The notes beneath the pieces were generated by a model. The model was given only the letters and a program-made list of their open reading frames with translations. It ran no database searches and was not told the origin of the DNA. From positions 1 through 21,941 of IMG/VR virus record IMGVR_UViG_3300042691_009936: DNA of 21,941 nt, one strand, 5' to 3'. The translations under genes and the position numbers were made by a program. Shown here piece by piece: positions 1-8,090 of the stretch; position 1 is the stretch's first letter; the number at the start of each line of letters is the position of its first letter. The stretch comes from a virus.

Positions 1-57
1 GTACTTGCTGTGGCAGCCTTAGTTTACCAAATTTATATTATGTTCACAGGAGGCTGA
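1..57 (+). CDS. C-terminal end of a small membrane protein (partial)
   Basis: An open frame enters from the left edge and ends at TGA 55-57. It encodes 18 residues, VLAVAALVYQIYIMFTGG, which are almost all hydrophobic and look like a terminal membrane-spanning segment with a very short tail. The thyX ribosome binding site (AGGAGG, 48-53) lies inside its last codons, and its stop lies one base before the thyX start, so the two genes are probably translationally coupled. Too little is visible to name a family; a small phage inner-membrane protein is the safest description. Confidence 0.5.
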   Translation, partial: VLAVAALVYQIYIMFTGG

Positions 58-58
58 T

Positions 59-724
59 TTGTCGGTCAAGTTAATTTCGTATTCCCAACCTGAACGTGAG
101 TTTGGGAAAGTATCTCTGCCTCTCGATCTAGTAGCCTATTGTGCTAAAGTTTCCAATCCTGCAAACCAGGACAAAATGGATACAGCCCCTAAGCTCATCA
201 AATATCTTATTGATAATAATCACTGGTCTCCGTTCGAAATGGTTTCTGTATGTATGGAGATCACAACAACTAGGGACATCGCACGTCAGATTCTTCGTCA
301 CAGGTCTTTCAGCTTTCAGGAGTTTAGTCAGCGATACGCTGACCCCGCAGCACTTGGTGAGCAGTATGTGCCTAGAGAAGCTCGTCTTCAAGATAATAAA
401 AATAGGCAGAACTCTATCGAAACTGAGGATGAGCAATTAAAAGCTCGTTGGTTAATTGAACAACAAAGAGTATATAATATGTCTATGGAAGCTTACACAT
501 GGGCGGTCAGCAACGGTATTGCTAAAGAACAAGCTCGCGCTGTGCTTCCAGAGGGTAACACTAAGAGTAGGCTTTACATGAATGGCACGCTTCGTAGCTG
601 GATTCACTTTGTTCAACTTCGCTCAGCAAATGGTACTCAAAAAGAGCATCAAAAAATTGCAGTTGACGCTGGTTGGATTATCAATGATCTATATGGTATT
701 AATATTTTCAACTTGGACAGCTAA
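59..724 (+). CDS. thyX: Flavin-dependent thymidylate synthase ThyX
   Basis: This 221-aa protein should make dTMP from dUMP using methylene-tetrahydrofolate, FAD and NADPH, supplying thymidine for phage DNA synthesis. The ThyX signature is clear: R80-H81-R82 followed by S90-Q91-R92 matches RHRxxSxxxxSxR. The C-terminal half has the expected LPEG, SRLYMNGTLRSWIHF and QLRS...QKEHQ segments that form the dUMP and folate sites. Length is normal for the family. The start is TTG at 59, supported by a perfect AGGAGG at 48-53 with 5-nt spacing; no in-frame ATG fits better. The gene is followed at once by a strong promoter, so it ends one transcription unit. ThyX is unrelated to the ThyA of T4 and is common in phages. 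Family assignment is firm. Confidence 0.96.
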   Translation: MSVKLISYSQPEREFGKVSLPLDLVAYCAKVSNPANQDKMDTAPKLIKYLIDNNHWSPFEMVSVCMEITTTRDIARQILRHRSFSFQEFSQRYADPAALGEQYVPREARLQDNKNRQNSIETEDEQLKARWLIEQQRVYNMSMEAYTWAVSNGIAKEQARAVLPEGNTKSRLYMNGTLRSWIHFVQLRSANGTQKEHQKIAVDAGWIINDLYGINIFNLDS

Positions 725-725
725 G

Positions 726-765
726 AAAAATTCTCCTTGACTTTGACGGTCATCGGGGTTATACT
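726..765 (+). promoter_or_regulatory. Sigma70-type phage promoter P1
   Basis: TTGACT (737-742), a 17-bp spacer and TATACT (760-765) form a near-consensus sigma70 promoter. An A-tract AAAAAT (726-731) sits upstream at the same distance as in two other promoters of the window, like an UP element. It begins directly after the thyX stop. The predicted transcript starts near 772 and gives a leader of only about 16 nt before the ATG at 788. Confidence 0.85.
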
Positions 766-787
766 ATAAGGACAGTAAGAGATACAT

Positions 788-1510
788 ATGACACAGATCG
801 AAGCCCCAAAACATTGCCCATCTTGTAGCAGTACGCTTGAGATCGTTAATTCTGTCCTTTACTGTAGAAACGCTGACTGCCCCGCACAAGGACTCAAACT
901 AATAGAGAATTTTGGAAAGGTCCTAAAAATAATCGGGCTAGGACCTGCAGCAATTCGTAAACTAAACGTCGTCTCTATCACAGACTTATATAGTTTAGAT
1001 AAAGATGATATTAACCAGTGTCTCGGAGACGCGTTAGGTAATAAGCTCTATGCAAACATTGAAAAAAGTAAAACTGCGAGCCTAAACCAAGTTCTCCCCG
1101 CCATGGGTATACCACTAATAGGCAAAGTAGCCTCAGACAAAATATGCGCTAATATTAACCATTTAAGTGAAATCACAGAAAAGTTAGCGAATTCTGTTCT
1201 TGGCCCCAAAGCCGCCACTAATCTTCTTAATTGGCTAGATACAGAGGAATGGATAGACCTACCATTTTCTTTCATAGCTGAGAAGAAAAATACTACAGGT
1301 GATACAGTATGTATTACTGGAAAACTAAAGTCTTTCAAAACTAAAGCCGAAGCTAATGTTTACCTTTCCGAAAAAGGATATACACCAGTAGAAAGCGTGA
1401 CTAAGACAACCAAGTATCTGGTTAACGAGTCTGGGGTTGAAAGCGCAAAGACTGAAAAAGCACGTGCCAATGGCACAATCATTATTAATAATATAAAGGA
1501 TCTAATATAA
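788..1510 (+). CDS. ligB: NAD-dependent DNA ligase C-terminal subunit (Zn finger, HhH, BRCT)
   Basis: This 240-aa protein matches only the C-terminal half of bacterial LigA. C10, C13, C26 and C31 form the ligase four-Cys zinc finger, ending in the typical CPAQ. Helix-hairpin-helix segments follow (IIGLGPAAIRKL about 49-60, and MGIPLIGKVASDKI about 106-119), then a BRCT domain (about 169-240). The adenylation domain with its KxDG lysine and the OB fold are absent. T5 encodes a two-subunit NAD-dependent ligase, LigA plus LigB, so this is most likely the DNA-binding subunit, with the catalytic subunit elsewhere in the genome. It is the first gene after promoter P1, with a weak AAGAGA ribosome site. 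Its stop overlaps the next ATG by one base (TAATG). The subunit role is inferred from T5; domain content is read directly. Confidence 0.8.
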   Translation: MTQIEAPKHCPSCSSTLEIVNSVLYCRNADCPAQGLKLIENFGKVLKIIGLGPAAIRKLNVVSITDLYSLDKDDINQCLGDALGNKLYANIEKSKTASLNQVLPAMGIPLIGKVASDKICANINHLSEITEKLANSVLGPKAATNLLNWLDTEEWIDLPFSFIAEKKNTTGDTVCITGKLKSFKTKAEANVYLSEKGYTPVESVTKTTKYLVNESGVESAKTEKARANGTIIINNIKDLI

Positions 1511-2232
1511 TGGCACTACCAAAATGGGATGAAGCCCGCCTTGCGCAGCTAGTAGCTTACGTAGGCAACGAAGAACCAGTATCTATTCAAACTGTAAATG
1601 CAGCCGCTGTAGAACTGGAAACAACTGCACGTTCAATCGCTGCTAAGCTTCGTAAAGAAGGCTATGACGTCGAGAAGTCGGCAACTGTAGCCACCAAGAC
1701 GTTCACGGAAGAACAAGAAGACGCTCTTCGCGAGTTCCTTGTTAAGAATTCCGGAGACTACACATTCGCAGAAATCGCAGCAGCATTTGCTAACGGCGCT
1801 TTCTCCGCGAAGCAAATTCAAGGTAAAGTTCTTTCTATGGAACTTACCGACGCTGTTAAGCCAACTGAGAAGAAAGTTTACGAGCGTACCTTCAACGACA
1901 AGGAACAAGCAATTTTCATCAAGATGGCAAACGACGACGCCTTCCTTGAAGATATCGCTAGCAAGCTAAACCGCACGGTACCTTCGGTACGCGGTAAGGC
2001 TCTATCGCTCCTTCGCACGAAGGAAATCTCCGCGATCCCAGCGTCTAAGAACGTTGCGAAAGTAGAAGATGCGTTCGAAGGTCTTGACCTAGCGAACATG
2101 ACTGTAGCAGAAATCTCTGTGAAAGTTGACCGCTCAGAGCGTGGCGTGAAGACAATGTTGACTCGTCGTGGAGTTGACGCGAAAGACTATTCAGGCGCTG
2201 CAAAAGCTGCAAAGAATGCTGCAAAAGCCTAA
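1510..2232 (+). CDS. Helix-turn-helix repeat DNA-binding protein, T5 D5-like
   Basis: The 240-aa protein appears to hold four successive helix-turn-helix-like units, for example LETTARSIAAKLRKEGYDV near residue 40, YTFAEIAAAF near 85, LEDIASKLNRTVPSVRGKAL near 145 and VAEISVKVDRSERGVKTML near 200. It ends in a basic Ala/Lys tail. Its size and place just before the replicative helicase fit T5 D5, an abundant double-stranded-DNA-binding protein needed for T5 replication and late transcription; I infer the same role. All its Arg codons are CGC or CGT, unlike the AGA-rich neighbours, and C-ending codons such as AAC and TTC are common, which suggests high expression. AAAGGA (1495-1500) is the ribosome site. 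A strong terminator follows. Homology to D5 is based on position, size and composition, not an alignment. Confidence 0.6.
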   Translation: MALPKWDEARLAQLVAYVGNEEPVSIQTVNAAAVELETTARSIAAKLRKEGYDVEKSATVATKTFTEEQEDALREFLVKNSGDYTFAEIAAAFANGAFSAKQIQGKVLSMELTDAVKPTEKKVYERTFNDKEQAIFIKMANDDAFLEDIASKLNRTVPSVRGKALSLLRTKEISAIPASKNVAKVEDAFEGLDLANMTVAEISVKVDRSERGVKTMLTRRGVDAKDYSGAAKAAKNAAKA

Positions 2233-2254
2233 TCTTTTAGTCTAATGAGCAACA

Positions 2255-2287
2255 GCGGGGTGGAGGGAGACTTCCACCCCGTTTTTG
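2255..2287 (+). terminator. Rho-independent terminator after the D5-like gene
   Basis: Arms CGGGGTGGA (2256-2264) and TCCACCCCG (2273-2281) pair over 9 bp around an 8-nt loop, followed by TTTTT (2282-2286). This should end transcripts of the ligase subunit and D5-like genes, so the helicase downstream needs readthrough or another promoter; none is obvious in 2288-2300. Confidence 0.9.
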
Positions 2288-2300
2288 TTGGAGAAACACC

Positions 2301-3659
2301 TTGGATCTTGCTAGTGCTTTATTTAAGCAGTTGCTAACCCAACAGGATATCTCTACTTGGTCTTCTCTCAGAAAAAACTATCTTACACCTGAATATTCTT
2401 CATTATACGACAAAGTTTCCTCTTTCGTAGATAGGTTCAACAAACTACCTACCTTCGAAGAGCTTAAATTCGATGCCAAAAGTAAACAACTACTACAACG
2501 TGTAGCTATTGTTGAACAAGTAGAAGTAGACACCGATGCCGGTATTCTTCTAGAGTTTCTAAAAAACGACTACTCTCAACGGCTAGTACTTGAGGGAGTT
2601 ACGAAACTTATAGATAATTCCGTGGCTTTTGAAAGTGCTGCTGAAACTATCCAAGCCCTGCAGGACGTTATCGTAGGGATTGAGAAAAAGATCGATCTTG
2701 ATGAAGAACAAGAAACAATGCAAAGGATAGCGCTATTTGAGCCGCAAGAAGTTATATCTCGTTACATACCATTAGGGTTAAATACTGAATTTGACTCCGT
2801 GATCCAATATACCCCCGAAGATCTAATCATGATTGGGGGTAGACGAGGATCAGGAAAATCTCTAGTTTGCGCCAATGTCATGGCTAATATGCAAGCAGAG
2901 AACAAATCTTCAATGTACTTCACTATAGAAATGCACCAGCGCGATATTATTCAGCGTGTTGCATCTATTGGTGCAAATGTTTCTGCCTATAGACTACGTA
3001 ATAGAACACTATCCTCGGATGAGCTGTTCAGAGTAGCAAAATGGTGGTCTTCTAGGTACGAAGGTGGTGAAGATTTCTTTAAAGAACATTACGGGCTGCA
3101 CATCTCTTTTGATGAGTTTCATAAAAAACTGATAAGCCTGCCTCTTAAAGAGTCCAGGTTTGAAGTCATTTATGATCCTCAAATGACTGTATCTAAAATT
3201 AGGTCAGAGTGTGAGCGTAAAGTTCCTCTAATAAAACCGTCAGTAATTATTATTGACTACATAAACAAAATTAAGCTGTCTAAGATTCCCTCTAAAAAAG
3301 GCTCTTTTGATTGGGGCGAGCAGATTGAAGTGGCTAACTTTCTAAAAGCTGACATTGCACAAAAGTTTGGCATACCTGTGGTATGCCCTTATCAGATTGA
3401 TGCAAGTGGAGAAGCCAGATTTGCCAAAGGTATTCTGGACCCAGCAGATGCTGCCTTTACTCTAGACCCACATCAAAAGGATGATTGTGCAATGACGTTT
3501 ACTTGTACAAAAGATAGAAGAAATGCGGAAACTAACTTTACTTCTAGCATGGACTGGGACACCCTGAAAATTGGCCCGGACTCTGCAGTTGTAACTGCTA
3601 AGGACGAAGACGAGGATAAAGACAAAGAAGAAGTAGAAGATAGAAAGTGGCAAAAATAG
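2301..3659 (+). CDS. Replicative DNA helicase, DnaB family
   Basis: This 452-aa protein should be the replicative 5'-3' helicase acting as a ring at the fork with the primase encoded next. An N-terminal helical domain (about 1-150) precedes a RecA-like motor. Walker A is GGRRGSGKS (179-187). Walker B is VIIIDY (315-320). A conserved-looking VVCPYQIDASGEA segment (360-372) fits the DnaB motif in which a Gln senses nucleotide. The C-terminus (about 434-447) is a run of acidic and Lys residues. The start is TTG at 2301 with GGAG at 2290-2293, 7 nt upstream. It corresponds in position to T5 D6. The N-terminal domain is divergent from bacterial DnaB, as is usual for phages. The stop codon TAG overlaps the A-tract of promoter P2. 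Confidence 0.88.
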   Translation: MDLASALFKQLLTQQDISTWSSLRKNYLTPEYSSLYDKVSSFVDRFNKLPTFEELKFDAKSKQLLQRVAIVEQVEVDTDAGILLEFLKNDYSQRLVLEGVTKLIDNSVAFESAAETIQALQDVIVGIEKKIDLDEEQETMQRIALFEPQEVISRYIPLGLNTEFDSVIQYTPEDLIMIGGRRGSGKSLVCANVMANMQAENKSSMYFTIEMHQRDIIQRVASIGANVSAYRLRNRTLSSDELFRVAKWWSSRYEGGEDFFKEHYGLHISFDEFHKKLISLPLKESRFEVIYDPQMTVSKIRSECERKVPLIKPSVIIIDYINKIKLSKIPSKKGSFDWGEQIEVANFLKADIAQKFGIPVVCPYQIDASGEARFAKGILDPADAAFTLDPHQKDDCAMTFTCTKDRRNAETNFTSSMDWDTLKIGPDSAVVTAKDEDEDKDKEEVEDRKWQK

Positions 3660-3691
3660 TTCTTGACACCAGCAAATCTTTATGCTATACT
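3652..3691 (+). promoter_or_regulatory. Sigma70-type phage promoter P2
   Basis: TTGACA (3663-3668) is a perfect -35, followed by a 17-bp spacer and TATACT (3686-3691) with an extended -10 TG at 3683-3684. AAAAAT (3652-3657) lies upstream at the same distance as in P1 and P3 and covers the helicase stop. The predicted start near 3698 gives a leader of about 14 nt with AGGG before the primase ATG. Confidence 0.87.
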
Positions 3692-3711
3692 GATCAAAAT
3701 AGGGAAATGCC

Positions 3712-4563
3712 ATGAATGTGGAAGAAGTTCTAGTAAAACACAAGATAGCGTTTATCCCCAGCGGTAAAGACTTCTTAATAAAATGCCTTAACCCGGAACA
3801 CGATGACAGTAACCCGTCCATGAGAATGGACCGGGTTACTGGTATCTTTCACTGCTTCTCCTGTGGGCATAGAGGAAACATATTTAGCAAGTTTGGAATA
3901 GAACAATCCAGGCTAGATATGCTTAGAAACACCCTTAAAAAGAAAATCGAGCAGGTAACCCTAGAAAGAGTGGGCTTGCAGATTCCTGAAGATGCGGTTT
4001 TCTGGGAGGACGATTATCGAGGTATATCGGCAGCAACTTATAAGAAATTCAAAGCTTTTACTTATGAGGACGAATTCCCTAACAGATTGGTGTTCCCAAT
4101 CTATGATATCACAGGTAAAATAACTAACTTTTCTGCAAGATCATTCGATGCTTTTGCGAAACCTAAATACAAGCTTTATCCTGCTGGTTCGCAGGCTCCT
4201 ATGTACCCTATGACTAACAAGCCAAAATTTAGTACAATAGTACTTGTTGAAGGCGTGTTTGATATGCTTAAGTTGTATGATAATGGTATTACATTCGTAA
4301 TGACAGCTTTTGGCACTCAAACAGTTAATGAAGATAAACTTAGCTTGCTGAAAATGTTAGGCGTGCATGAGTTGCATGTACTATTTGACGGCGACGAGGC
4401 GGGGCAAGCCGCTGCCGAGAAAGTAGTGCCTCTAGCAGATAGTATGGGATTTCACACTAAGAATATAGTGTTGACCAATTATTTCGATGAAGGCGCTGAC
4501 CCAGGAAGCTTAACACGAGAACAAATTAGAAAGTTGAAATCACGCGAATGGCCAGAGTACTAG
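3712..4563 (+). CDS. DNA primase, zinc finger plus Toprim
   Basis: This 283-aa DnaG-type primase should lay RNA primers for lagging-strand synthesis. The N-terminal zinc ribbon is C25, H30, C48 and C51 (the CHC2-type finger, with FHCFSCGHRG). The Toprim domain has LVEGVFD with E180 and LFDGDEAG with D226 and D228, plus a possible third metal residue D263 in GADPG. It lacks the long C-terminal helicase-binding domain of cellular DnaG, so it is a compact phage form. ATG 3712 follows AGGGA (3701-3705); an ATG at 3706 reads straight into a stop. The gene is driven by P2 and its end overlaps the polymerase start by 16 nt. Position matches the primase of the T5 early cluster. Confidence 0.92.
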   Translation: MNVEEVLVKHKIAFIPSGKDFLIKCLNPEHDDSNPSMRMDRVTGIFHCFSCGHRGNIFSKFGIEQSRLDMLRNTLKKKIEQVTLERVGLQIPEDAVFWEDDYRGISAATYKKFKAFTYEDEFPNRLVFPIYDITGKITNFSARSFDAFAKPKYKLYPAGSQAPMYPMTNKPKFSTIVLVEGVFDMLKLYDNGITFVMTAFGTQTVNEDKLSLLKMLGVHELHVLFDGDEAGQAAAEKVVPLADSMGFHTKNIVLTNYFDEGADPGSLTREQIRKLKSREWPEY

Positions 4564-6848
4564 TTGTAGAGACAAAACCTACAAATACTGTCTATAGACA
4601 GTTCACATTTGAATATGATAAAGTATCGCTAGCCAGCGATCCTACCCTTAAGAAAGTTCTGAAGAAAGACGTAGTTATTGAGACGTCTATCGCGGATGCG
4701 TATGATTGGGTCATCCTAGTAGGCTCTGAGCCTTTTAAGTTCTTCACAGGCAAGAGTTCTGTAACAGAATACTCAGGAAAAGTAGTGGATGAGAAGTTCA
4801 TTCCTACTATTAATCCTGCCATGCTTGCTTTCAAGCCTGAAGCTAAACCGCTTTGGGAGGATTCTGTAAAGTCTATTAACGCTTTTATCAGCGGAAGTAA
4901 AGTTACTCCTAAATATAATATGAATAACTTTAAAGGTATTACAGACGAAGAAGAAGCTTATAAATATCTAATATGGTGCCACGATCAGCCTTATTCTTAT
5001 ATAGGTCTTGACTCTGAAACCAGCGACTTATACCCACGAAATGGAGAAGTGCTTGGCATCTCCATTTCTGCCGCGCCAAACACAGGCGCTTACATTCACA
5101 CCGATTGTTTAAGTGAACGTAACGATAAACTTTTACGTGATCTATTCGGGAAGAAAACCGTAGTATTCCATAACGCTAAGTTCGATATGGGTTGGTTTGC
5201 CTACCACTTTAAGTGGTTCTTCCCTAAGTTCGAAGATACTATGCTTCTCCATTATACGCTGGATGAACAACCAGGCAACCACGGCCTTAAGTCACTAGCA
5301 CTTAAATATACAGACTATGGGGACTATGAAGAGCCTCTGCAGCAGTTTATTTCAACGTACTGCAAGACTAATGGTATTCTAAAAGGAGACTTCAACTACG
5401 GGTTAATTCCTTTTGATATTATGTGGCCTTACGCAGCTATCGACGCTTGCGTCACATTCCTTCTCTACGACAAGTTCCGTCGAGCCGTTGAACGCAATCC
5501 TAGGCTACTGAAGATGTATGAGAACATCCTCATTCCTGGCTCTAGGTTCTTAACTAAGATTCAGGATAATGGAGTTCCTTTCAATCTTGAGAGACTAAAG
5601 CTAGCCCAAAAGGCTATGACTAAGGAGATTGACGCTGCAGTACTTACCCTTAAAGCTTACCCAGAAGTTCAAAAATTCGAGCGAGACCAAGGAGCCGAAT
5701 TCAACCCAAACTCCGTCCAACAACTGCGAAAGCTACTGTTCGATTACTTACGTTTGGAGCCTACCGGAATCCTTACCGGAACGGGAGCTGACTCCACAAA
5801 TGCAGAAGTTCTTGAACAACTTGCAGAAGCACATCCAATCCCAGCTCTTATTCTCACCATCCGAAAACAGAGCAAGATCAAGAATACTTACCTCGACAAA
5901 ATCATCCCCGAACTTGACCGGGACAGCAAGCTCAGAACCAGCTTCAACCTACATTCTACCACATCTGGTCGCTTATCCTCTAGCGGTAAGTTAAACATGC
6001 AGCAGCTACCGCGGGATAACCCAGCGGTTAAAGGCTGTATCAAAGCTCGCCCAGGGTACAAGATTGTATCAATGGACTTGAAAACAGCTGAGATGTATAT
6101 CGCCGCTGTTCTCTCTGGCGACCCAGAACTAATGGACGTGTTCAAGTCTGGAGGAGACTTCCACTCTACCATCGCTAAGAAGGTGTTCAATCTTCCGTGT
6201 AAGGTAGAAGAGGTTTCAAAACTATTCCCAGGTGAACGTCAGGCTGCTAAAGCTATTTCGTTCGGTATTCTATACGGAGCTGGTGCTAATAAGATTTCTG
6301 CTACCGTTACTAAGGGTATGCAGGAGAAAGATCCAGGAGCTATTTATACTAAGTCAGAAGCCCAAGAGGCTATCGACGACTACTTCAAAACGTTCAAGCG
6401 ACTTAAGAAGTGGCTAAAAACCTCAGAAGATAAGATTCTTGCTGATGGGTTCATTTATAGTCACTTCGGCCGTAAACGTAGACTAAGAAATATCGCTAGC
6501 GACAACAAAGGCATTGTTGCTCACGAAGTACGTTCTGGTATTAACTTCTTAATTCAGTCTCCTTCTTCCGATATTAACCTTCTTGCAGCTGTTGAGCTAC
6601 AGGACTATATTGAAGAGAGAAAGATAGACGCTAAGATCTTCGCCCTAGTGCACGACTCTGTGTTGGCTGAAGTTAAAGAAGAGTACGTAGACCAGTATCG
6701 TAAAAAACTAAAAGCCTTAGTCGAATTAGATAGAGGATTGAATATTCCGGGCATGCCTATTGGCTGCGAATTCTCTGTTTCCGACGATTACTCAGAAGGC
6801 GCATTTGAGGAGAAGTTCTTTGGAGAGGACGATCAAATCGCTGCATAA
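4548..6848 (+). CDS. Family A DNA polymerase with 3'-5' proofreading
   Basis: This 766-aa protein is the replicative DNA polymerase, equivalent in position to T5 D9. Proofreading exonuclease residues are visible: D155 and E157 (LDSETSD), N209 and D213 (FHNAKFD), and Y295 with D299 (YAAID). The polymerase domain has motif A with D510 and E515, motif B R564, K568, F572 and Y576-G577 (RQAAKAISFGILYG), and motif C H702-D703 (VHDSV). F572 occupies the E. coli F762 site. Motif A reads DLKTAEM, whereas cellular enzymes have DYSQIEL, so only the metal Asp and the Glu are kept. There is no 5'-3' exonuclease domain; that activity is encoded separately at 13987. The N-terminal 130 residues are not recognised. 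The gene starts within the primase end. Confidence 0.95.
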   Translation: MARVLVVETKPTNTVYRQFTFEYDKVSLASDPTLKKVLKKDVVIETSIADAYDWVILVGSEPFKFFTGKSSVTEYSGKVVDEKFIPTINPAMLAFKPEAKPLWEDSVKSINAFISGSKVTPKYNMNNFKGITDEEEAYKYLIWCHDQPYSYIGLDSETSDLYPRNGEVLGISISAAPNTGAYIHTDCLSERNDKLLRDLFGKKTVVFHNAKFDMGWFAYHFKWFFPKFEDTMLLHYTLDEQPGNHGLKSLALKYTDYGDYEEPLQQFISTYCKTNGILKGDFNYGLIPFDIMWPYAAIDACVTFLLYDKFRRAVERNPRLLKMYENILIPGSRFLTKIQDNGVPFNLERLKLAQKAMTKEIDAAVLTLKAYPEVQKFERDQGAEFNPNSVQQLRKLLFDYLRLEPTGILTGTGADSTNAEVLEQLAEAHPIPALILTIRKQSKIKNTYLDKIIPELDRDSKLRTSFNLHSTTSGRLSSSGKLNMQQLPRDNPAVKGCIKARPGYKIVSMDLKTAEMYIAAVLSGDPELMDVFKSGGDFHSTIAKKVFNLPCKVEEVSKLFPGERQAAKAISFGILYGAGANKISATVTKGMQEKDPGAIYTKSEAQEAIDDYFKTFKRLKKWLKTSEDKILADGFIYSHFGRKRRLRNIASDNKGIVAHEVRSGINFLIQSPSSDINLLAAVELQDYIEERKIDAKIFALVHDSVLAEVKEEYVDQYRKKLKALVELDRGLNIPGMPIGCEFSVSDDYSEGAFEEKFFGEDDQIAA

Positions 6849-7311
6849 AGTTAACTACCCCGTCTACAAGGTAGACCAAGAACCTATTACAGTCGATGGG
6901 CTTACCTTTGTAGGCGGGAATATAGTTGACGACAGAAACATCTCCGCTAGAACCTTAGGGGCTAGAAGACTACTTAGCCCCCACCCTCTTTATAAGCTTT
7001 TAAGACACCGCGGAGATGTAATAGAGCTTATAAAAGACACAGCCGGTACCAGGTCCTGGTACATAGACAACCTAGGGTCTTATTTTACCTATAAGCGTAC
7101 ATCTCTGCAAAGACTTGTTTGTCACAAAATAGACAACGTTATTTACAAAGATTTTTACTCGCTAATTATATTGGAAGGAATTAACTTTCCAATAGTAGTT
7201 AATAGACCCCCAGTCGGGAGTTTCGCCCAGATATTATACTATAAAGACCTTCCATGGAAACTATATAATATAATGTACGAATGGGAAAAGCCTACCCGGA
7301 AGAAAGTATAA
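6820..7311 (+). CDS. Uncharacterised protein between polymerase and phoH
   Basis: A protein of about 163 aa that I do not recognise. It has no signal peptide or membrane segment, is basic overall, and alternates beta-prone stretches rich in aromatic residues (for example RSWYIDNLGSYFTYKRTSL and FYSLIILEGINFPIVV), ending in a Lys/Arg-rich tail. The start is uncertain. TTG at 6820 has AGGAG at 6808-6812 with 7-nt spacing and is preferred; an in-frame ATG at 6760 would add 20 residues but overlaps the polymerase gene by 89 nt. With TTG the overlap is 29 nt, typical here. Its stop TAA overlaps the phoH ATG by one base, so it belongs to the polymerase-phoH unit and probably serves replication, which is inference from position only. 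Confidence 0.65.
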   Translation: MERTIKSLHKVNYPVYKVDQEPITVDGLTFVGGNIVDDRNISARTLGARRLLSPHPLYKLLRHRGDVIELIKDTAGTRSWYIDNLGSYFTYKRTSLQRLVCHKIDNVIYKDFYSLIILEGINFPIVVNRPPVGSFAQILYYKDLPWKLYNIMYEWEKPTRKKV

Positions 7312-8090
7312 TGGGTTCACCAAATGGTAACTTACAGTTATCTCGTATAAAAGCTTTAAATCCAAGACAAAAAGAGGTGTTAGCCTCCAATAAAAACCTA
7401 GTAGTCCACGGCGCTGCTGGTACTGGAAAAACTCTATTGGTTCTGTATAGAGCCCTAGTAGAGGTCGAAGCTAGACGCTTAGAAAAAGTAATTATTATGC
7501 GTAGTGCTGTACCAACAAGAAATATAGGATTCTTACCAGGATCAGCTTCAGAGAAGACTAAAGTATATGAAGCACCCTATATGGATTTAGCTTCGCAACT
7601 CTATGACAAAGAGGATGCGTACACAATGCTAAAAAGACAGAAAAAAGTAGAGTTCGTATCAACCTCATTTATAAGAGGCATAAACACAGAAAATTGTTTT
7701 CTGATCGTGGACGAGTTTCAAAACATGAACTTCCATGAGTTAGATTCCATTATTACTAGACTCGGAAAGAACTGCAAAATAGCCTTTAGTGGTGACGCAG
7801 GACAGGCCGACTTACAGAATAATGGGCTAAGACCTTTTATGAATATTCTTCAAAGAATGCCAGATCTATTTGATATAGTAGAGTTTGGAATTGAAGATAT
7901 AGTTAGAAGTGAACTTGTCAAACGCTACCTAACGGAAAAACATAAACTCAATGAAATTAATAAAACTGATAGCCTTAGCAACCCTGTTATTGACAGCTTG
8001 CACAAACTACCAGATTCCCGTACCGGCGAATCACTTATTATTCAGCCCGGTATCATTAGAAATGGAAATGGAGCCGAAACCCTTAGATAA
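7311..8090 (+). CDS. phoH: PhoH-like ATPase
   Basis: A 259-aa P-loop ATPase of the PhoH family, common in phages but of unclear function; RNA-related roles have been proposed. Walker A is GAAGTGKT (34-41). The family segment PTRNIGFLPGS (68-78) follows. Walker B is FLIVDEFQN (130-138) and a sensor-like GDAGQAD is at 161-167. ATG 7311 is chosen because it overlaps the previous stop (TAATG) and has GGAAG at 7298-7302; an in-frame ATG at 7281 lies inside the previous gene. The last 46 codons overlap the next gene by 140 nt in another frame and have no clear family match, so the true conserved domain ends near residue 213. Confidence 0.88.
   Translation: MGSPNGNLQLSRIKALNPRQKEVLASNKNLVVHGAAGTGKTLLVLYRALVEVEARRLEKVIIMRSAVPTRNIGFLPGSASEKTKVYEAPYMDLASQLYDKEDAYTMLKRQKKVEFVSTSFIRGINTENCFLIVDEFQNMNFHELDSIITRLGKNCKIAFSGDAGQADLQNNGLRPFMNILQRMPDLFDIVEFGIEDIVRSELVKRYLTEKHKLNEINKTDSLSNPVIDSLHKLPDSRTGESLIIQPGIIRNGNGAETLR

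Noticed and set aside
3369-3387. 8-bp inverted repeat GGCATACC-TGT-GGTATGCC in the helicase gene
   Set aside because: Within chance expectation and in a conserved coding segment.
7046-7062. 8-bp inverted repeat GTACCAGG-T-CCTGGTAC in the unknown gene
   Set aside because: This length is expected about once in a few windows by chance, and it has no T-run or clear context.
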